Positions 59,938 through 64,000 of a stretch of DNA of 64,000 bases are shown here, in pieces. The stretch's first letter is position 1. The number at the start of each line of letters is the position of its first letter. Source of the stretch: Neoroseomonas lacus. GTDB lineage: Bacteria; Pseudomonadota; Alphaproteobacteria; Acetobacterales; Acetobacteraceae. The notes below the pieces were generated by a model. It was not told the origin of the DNA. It saw nothing but the letters and a program-made list of their open reading frames with translations, and made no database searches. The translations under genes and the position numbers were made by a program. Where the stretch lies: assembly GCF_014644535.1 (NCBI RefSeq), contig NZ_BMKW01000001.1, positions 558,001 to 622,000 of the forward strand, in the 5' to 3' direction.

Positions 59938-62003
59938 GGCGTCTCCCTCCGCGCGATCAACGTGCCCGCGGCGCCAAGACGCGCGGTCCAGCCGCGCGTG
60001 ATCCAATGGGTGGCGAAGGCTTCCTCCACCACGGCCGGGCCTTCGATGGTGTCGGCCGCGGTCATCGCCTCGCGGTCCCAGATGGGGATGTCGCGCCAGG
60101 CACCGGTCTCGAAGACACGGCGCGTGCCCTTGCGCGCCGGGCGCTCGGCCGGTGGCGGGTCGCCCAGTTCGGGTTTCTCCAGTAGCCCGGTCGCGATGGC
60201 GCGCAGCGTGACGATCTCCACCGGGTCGCCCGGATTGGCATAGGAGAAGCGCTGGCGATGGGTGTCGTGGAAGGTCTCGACCAGCGCGGCGAGATCCGCG
60301 GCGTCCGGCGCGCTGAGCTCGCCCCAGCGAATCAGCAATTCAAAGGCCTGGCCGTGGTAGCGCATGTCGGCGGCGATCGTGATGCGCCGGCGCTCGGACG
60401 GGATGCCGTCCTCGGCCAGCCGCGCATCGGCCTCCGCCCGCAGGGCGGCGATCGCTTCGGTGATGGCGGTGAGGTTCACCGGCTCGGCGCGCACCAGGCG
60501 CGACCGCGCGATGTCCTGCGTCAGGTCGGAGAACAGGATGCCATAGGCCGACAGCGTGCCGGGCTCGCGAGGAAAGGCGACCTCGGTGATGCCGAGTTCG
60601 CCCGCCACCTCGGTCGCATGCAGCCCGCCGGCACCACCGAAGGACAGCAGGCAGAATTCCCGTGGGTCGAGCCCCTTCTCGAACAGCGACAGGCGGATCG
60701 CAGCACCCAGGCTCGCGTTGGTGACGGTCAGGATGCCTTCCGCCGCCTGCTCGACGCCGAGACCGAGCGGCGTGCCGACGCGCAATTGCAGCGCCGCCCG
60801 CGTGCCCGGCATGTCGAGCTTCATCATCCCGCCGAGGAAGAAATCCGGATCGAGCCGGCCCAAGGCGAGGTTGGCATCTGTCACCGTCGGCTCGGTGCCG
60901 CCGCGGCCATAGGAGACCGGCCCCGGCCGCGCGCCCGCGCTGCGCGGCCCGACCGTCAGGCGGTTTCCGGCATCGACCGACGCGATGGACCCGCCGCCGG
61001 CACCGATGGTGCGCATCTCGACCATCGGCAGGCGCACCGGCAGGCGGTCGATCTCGCCCTGGGTGATCACTGCGACGCGGCCATCCTGCACGACCGACAC
61101 GTCGAAGGACGTCCCGCCCATATCGACCGCGACGAGGTTCGGCCGGTCCAGCAACCCGGCGAGCCGCCCCGCCGCCAGCGCCCCACCCGAGGGGCCCGAC
61201 AGCAGCAGCCGCGCCGGCTGGTTGGCGGCCATGCGCAGGCTGCACACCCCGCCATTGGACTGCACGAGGAACACCAGCGGCCGGAACCCGCCCTCCCCGA
61301 GCCGCGCTTCCAGCCGGTCGAGATAGGCCTTCACTACCGGCACCAGCAGCGCGTTCAGCACCGTGGTCGAGGTGCGTTCGTATTCGCGGATCTCCGGCGA
61401 TATCTCCGACGACAGCGAGACCGGCAAGTCCGGCCGCGCGGCGCGCAGCATCGCCGCGAGGCGCTGTTCATGCGCCGGATTGGCGTAGGCATGCAGCAGC
61501 GACACCGCGACGCATTCTGCTCCGAGCGTGGCTATGCGGTCGAGCAAGGCGGGCATCGCGGCCTCGTCCAGCGCTACCTCGACCGTGCCATCGGCGCGCA
61601 GGCGTTCCGGCACGCCGAGGCGCCGGTCGCGCGGGATCAGCGTCGGGAACGGGTCCGGCGACAGGCCGTAGATGTCGCGGCGGACATGGCGGTTGATCTC
61701 GAGCACATCCTCGAAGCCGGCCGTGGTTAGCAGCACGCCCTTGGCCAATCTGCGTTCGAGCACCGCATTGGTCGCGATGGTGGTGCCATGCAGCAGCAGC
61801 CCGACCTCGGACAGGGCGAAGCCGAAGCGTTCCGATGCCTCGGTCACCCCGCGCAGCAGGCCGATCGAGGGGTCCTCTGGCGTGGTCGGCGTCTTCCAGG
61901 CCCGCGCGATGCCGTGCCGGGCGTCGAGGATCTGCAGATCGGTGAAGGTGCCGCCGATGTCGACGGCGATGCGCACGGGACGCGGTGTGGCGGCAAGTGT
62001 CAC
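59934..62003 (-). CDS. hyuA: hydantoinase A/oxoprolinase family protein
   Basis: A 689-residue HyuA-type ATPase subunit with an actin-like fold. Motifs: RIAVDIGGTFTDLQILD (phosphate 1), HGTTIATNAVLERR, LSLLHAYANPAHE-like, VAVDMGGTSFDVSVV (phosphate 2), GAGGGSIASVD and LLSFGGAGGLHATEVA. GTG 62003, with AAAGG about 6 bases upstream, begins the conserved part; longer readings were not used. First gene of hyuA-hyuB-maoC-CMD on the minus strand. ATP-dependent amide or ketone activation is inferred from the family. Confidence 0.93.
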   Translation of the reverse strand: MTLAATPRPVRIAVDIGGTFTDLQILDARHGIARAWKTPTTPEDPSIGLLRGVTEASERFGFALSEVGLLLHGTTIATNAVLERRLAKGVLLTTAGFEDVLEINRHVRRDIYGLSPDPFPTLIPRDRRLGVPERLRADGTVEVALDEAAMPALLDRIATLGAECVAVSLLHAYANPAHEQRLAAMLRAARPDLPVSLSSEISPEIREYERTSTTVLNALLVPVVKAYLDRLEARLGEGGFRPLVFLVQSNGGVCSLRMAANQPARLLLSGPSGGALAAGRLAGLLDRPNLVAVDMGGTSFDVSVVQDGRVAVITQGEIDRLPVRLPMVEMRTIGAGGGSIASVDAGNRLTVGPRSAGARPGPVSYGRGGTEPTVTDANLALGRLDPDFFLGGMMKLDMPGTRAALQLRVGTPLGLGVEQAAEGILTVTNASLGAAIRLSLFEKGLDPREFCLLSFGGAGGLHATEVAGELGITEVAFPREPGTLSAYGILFSDLTQDIARSRLVRAEPVNLTAITEAIAALRAEADARLAEDGIPSERRRITIAADMRYHGQAFELLIRWGELSAPDAADLAALVETFHDTHRQRFSYANPGDPVEIVTLRAIATGLLEKPELGDPPPAERPARKGTRRVFETGAWRDIPIWDREAMTAADTIEGPAVVEEAFATHWITRGWTARLGAAGTLIARRETP

Positions 62004-62141
62004 GCGGGGCCTTTCCCAGCACGGTTCGAGTGAGCGCGGCGGCGCGCGGCGCATGCGCGGCCTTCGCGCACTCGACCATGCGAGGACCGCCACGTCGAGG
62101 GCCGGCCTCCCGCCGAGCCGCGCGGCGCGCCGACGCGGCGT

Positions 62142-63128
62142 TCAGCAGGGGTCGTTGCGCACGCGGTCCGCGGCGCCAACCAGGCGGAAGCTCCACGGAT
62201 CGACGGCCTCGGGGTCCACCGTCACCACCACGGCCCGGACATCCCGTTCACCAGGAACCATGATGCGGGTGAGATTCGTCGCGGTGGCGAATGGGCGGTC
62301 CTGCAACCAGGTGTGGCTGTCGCCATGGATCAGTAGCACGGGGCGGCCGAAGGCGGCGGCCTCGCTCGCCAATGCGGCGCGCATGGCGACCAGGCCGCTG
62401 GTCTGGCCACGGCCGCAGCGGGCCGGGTAGTCGATATCGGCTTGCATCGCCAGCACCACGGCGCGGGCATTGCCCTGCCGCGCCGCCGCGAACGTGGCGG
62501 CCAGCCAGACGCGGTTGGCGGCGTCGCGCGCCTCGAATTCGGCCATCGCCCCTTCCGGCGGGCGCGAAGCCGGGCGTTCATCCGGGTCGGTCGGCCGGTT
62601 GTTGTTGCTGCCGATCACATGCAGGGTCGCGAAGACGACGCCGCCGCGCTCCCAGCGGGCGTTCTCGACGAAGGCGGCGTGAGTCGGGTCGGCATCGGCC
62701 TGGCGGGTGACGGGCATGGGCCGGCCCAGGCTGCGCGCGTCGCGGAAGAACCGCGCCCGGATCAATGCCAGGCGTTCCAGCGGGTCGAAGCGGCCGGCGC
62801 GGTCCTGCCAGCAATCGGTCCATTCATTGTCGCCCGGCGTATAGACCAGTGGGTGATTGGCGAGGGTCATCCAGGTGAAGGCGCGCAGCACGCGTTCATC
62901 GGTGCAGAGTTCCGACCCACCCTTGGTGTCGCCGACAAAGATGGAAAACGCCGGACGTGCCGCGTTGATCTCGCGCATCAGCGCCGCGACACGGCCTTCC
63001 TCGGCCGGGCAGTCCTGCGGCGCACCCGGAGTGCAATAGGGCATGTCGCCGAAGGCGACGAAGTGGAAGGGTTCGGCCGAGGCGGGCATGGCCAGCAAGG
63101 TGGCGATCAGGGCAAGGGCGTAGCGCAT
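62142..63128 (-). CDS. secreted calcineurin-like metallophosphoesterase
   Basis: A 328-residue exported protein (signal peptide MRYALALIATLLAMPASA). Calcineurin-like metal motifs appear in order: HFVAFGDMPYC (D), IFVGDTKGGSELC (GD), PGDNEWTDCW (GDNE, replacing GNHE) and LIHGDSHTWLQ (GDSH, replacing GHxH). Four cysteines suggest disulfides. GGAGG precedes the ATG. Such proteins are periplasmic phosphoesterases of unknown target. It is divergent from a small secreted protein gene. Confidence 0.85.
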   Translation of the reverse strand: MRYALALIATLLAMPASAEPFHFVAFGDMPYCTPGAPQDCPAEEGRVAALMREINAARPAFSIFVGDTKGGSELCTDERVLRAFTWMTLANHPLVYTPGDNEWTDCWQDRAGRFDPLERLALIRARFFRDARSLGRPMPVTRQADADPTHAAFVENARWERGGVVFATLHVIGSNNNRPTDPDERPASRPPEGAMAEFEARDAANRVWLAATFAAARQGNARAVVLAMQADIDYPARCGRGQTSGLVAMRAALASEAAAFGRPVLLIHGDSHTWLQDRPFATATNLTRIMVPGERDVRAVVVTVDPEAVDPWSFRLVGAADRVRNDPC

Positions 63129-63269
63129 GCGGGCCTCCGTGGAAGGTCAGGTTGGCCGAGCCGCCGGGTCCGCACCATCCCACCTTCGTGACAATTGGCG
63201 CAGCTCGATACGCAATCCATCCGTTCCGATATAGGATTGATGATTTTCTCCCTGATGTAAGGAGCCGCC

Positions 63270-63641
63270 ATGCACGCCACCCTATTTCTCGCCCTCGCCC
63301 TTTCCGCCCCGGCTGACTTGGTGATCCCGGTCCAGGCCAGCACGGCCTTCGACGGCACCTGGTCGGGCACCGGCACGCTGACCCAGCGTCGCGGCCGAGG
63401 AACTTCGTGCGGCCCGGAGACCACCAACCGCCGCTTCACGATCCAGGGCGGGCAGATCACCTGGGCGTATGACAACCGCTATGGGGTCAGCTTCAGCGGC
63501 CCGATCCAGGCCAATGGCAGCTTCGATCTGGCCAGTGGGAACAATCGGCTGCAGGGCCAGGCCACCGGGTCCGACATGACCGCCACCTACACCAGTTCGG
63601 AATGCGTGCGCAGCTTCCAGATGCGCCGGCGGCGGGACTGA
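63270..63641 (+). CDS. small secreted beta-rich protein
   Basis: A 123-residue protein with a signal peptide (MHATLFLALALSAPADLVIPVQA). The mature part begins STAFDGTWSGTGTLTQ, similar in style to secreted beta-barrel domains that start with F-G-W-G, and has two cysteines (in SCGPETT and SECVRSF) that may pair. AAGGAG lies 6 bases before the ATG. No family is recognised. It lies just ahead of queA. Confidence 0.75.
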   Translation: MHATLFLALALSAPADLVIPVQASTAFDGTWSGTGTLTQRRGRGTSCGPETTNRRFTIQGGQITWAYDNRYGVSFSGPIQANGSFDLASGNNRLQGQATGSDMTATYTSSECVRSFQMRRRRD

Positions 63642-63687
63642 AGCGCGGCGGTTGCGTCAGGCGGCCGCGCGGGTTACCGCCCCGCCC

Positions 63688-64000
63688 GTGACCGCCACCC
63701 CCAGCGCGCCCCTGCGCACCGCCGATTTCGACTTCGACCTGCCCGATGCCCTGATCGCCCAGGCGCCGGCCCGGCCGCGCGATACCGCGCGCCTGCTGGT
63801 GGTGCGGCCTGACGGCGTGGCCGATGCCGGCATCCGCGCCCTGCCCGACCTGCTCCGCCCGGGCGATGTGATGGTGGTGAACGACACCCGCGTCATTCCC
63901 GCCAGACTGCGCGCCAGGCGCGGCCAGGCGCGGATCGAGGTGATGCTGAACCGCGCCGAGGATGGCGGCGTCTGGCAGGCGCTGGTGCGCAATGCCCGCC
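63688..64000 (+). CDS. queA: S-adenosylmethionine:tRNA ribosyltransferase-isomerase, N-terminal part (cut by window end)
   Basis: The first ~104 residues of QueA, which transfers and isomerises the ribosyl group of SAM to make epoxyqueuosine in tRNA. The start reads (GTG) LRTADFDFDLPDALIAQAPARPRDTARLLVV, then LPDLLRPGDVMVVNDTRVIPARL, the family signature, then a second part with RIEVMLNRAEDGGVWQALV. GTG at 63688 was chosen because there is no ATG that fits. The gene continues beyond the window. Confidence 0.93.
   Translation, partial: MTATPSAPLRTADFDFDLPDALIAQAPARPRDTARLLVVRPDGVADAGIRALPDLLRPGDVMVVNDTRVIPARLRARRGQARIEVMLNRAEDGGVWQALVRNAR

Noticed and set aside
1-64000. CRISPR arrays, tRNA and rRNA genes
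   Set aside because: No regularly spaced direct repeats, tRNA-like T-arm and acceptor pairs or rRNA-like stretches were noticed on either strand; a covariance-model search would be needed to be certain.

Overview
The window is a GC-rich bacterial chromosome segment whose gene content suggests an alphaproteobacterium, most likely Acetobacteraceae of the Roseomonas type. This rests on several markers: a GapR (DUF2312) nucleoid protein, a DUF1244 protein, a three-gene PntA1/PntA2/PntB transhydrogenase, the alphaproteobacterial ligase/exonuclease/Lhr/PdeM repair set, many solute-binding proteins including a Bug/TctC type, and hydantoinase genes. The family-level placement is an inference. Genes are dense, operons are short, and no tRNA, rRNA, CRISPR array, integrase or complete insertion sequence was seen.

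Layout. 1-9 kb: the end of a chromate transporter, two peptide-type solute-binding proteins, a DUF547 protein, a DUF302/YeeE-YedE sulfur pair, a kelch protein and a TauE/SafE permease with a probable CTG start. 9-12 kb: pntA1-pntA2-pntB. 12-19 kb: an AT-richer GT-C membrane glycosyltransferase, pepF-ubiB, and an acyl-CoA synthetase. 19-20 kb: a ParD-like protein overlapping a second methionine aminopeptidase behind a perfect inverted repeat. 20-25.5 kb: CaiB/BaiF CoA-transferase, a small secreted protein, a Crp/Fnr regulator, and DUF1244-gapR-DOPA dioxygenase. 25.5-30.5 kb: glycerate 2-kinase and a pyruvate kinase carrying an N-terminal YdaS/Cro-like DNA-binding domain, then a tiny proline-rich lipoprotein divergent from an L,D-transpeptidase.

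30.7-33.2 kb is an AT-rich insert with one large gene, an XPD/DinG-like SF2 helicase fused to a PD-(D/E)XK nuclease, with the domain order of the Hna anti-phage protein. Next to it lies an orphan DUF4096 domain of IS5-type transposases without a catalytic domain. 34-39 kb: hydroxyacid dehydrogenase, Ada, glcF with a TPR protein, and a membrane protein. 39-45 kb is an iron section: an FbpB-type permease, a GH3 protein, and fbpA-bfd-bfr (bfd is only 59 codons). 45.4-51.9 kb holds DNA ligase and exonuclease facing divergently away from Lhr helicase and PdeM, with a DoxX-like gene between. 52-62 kb: sulfotransferase, M20 carbamoylase, TctC binding protein, D-aminoacylase and a hyuA-hyuB-maoC-CMD operon, a set suited to amide and hydantoin breakdown. 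The window ends in a periplasmic phosphoesterase, a small secreted protein and the start of queA.

The most interesting items are the HTH-pyruvate kinase fusion with two matching dyads upstream, the ParD-like/aminopeptidase pair with its operator-like palindrome, and the solitary helicase-nuclease. Two families of short dispersed repeats sit just after stop codons.
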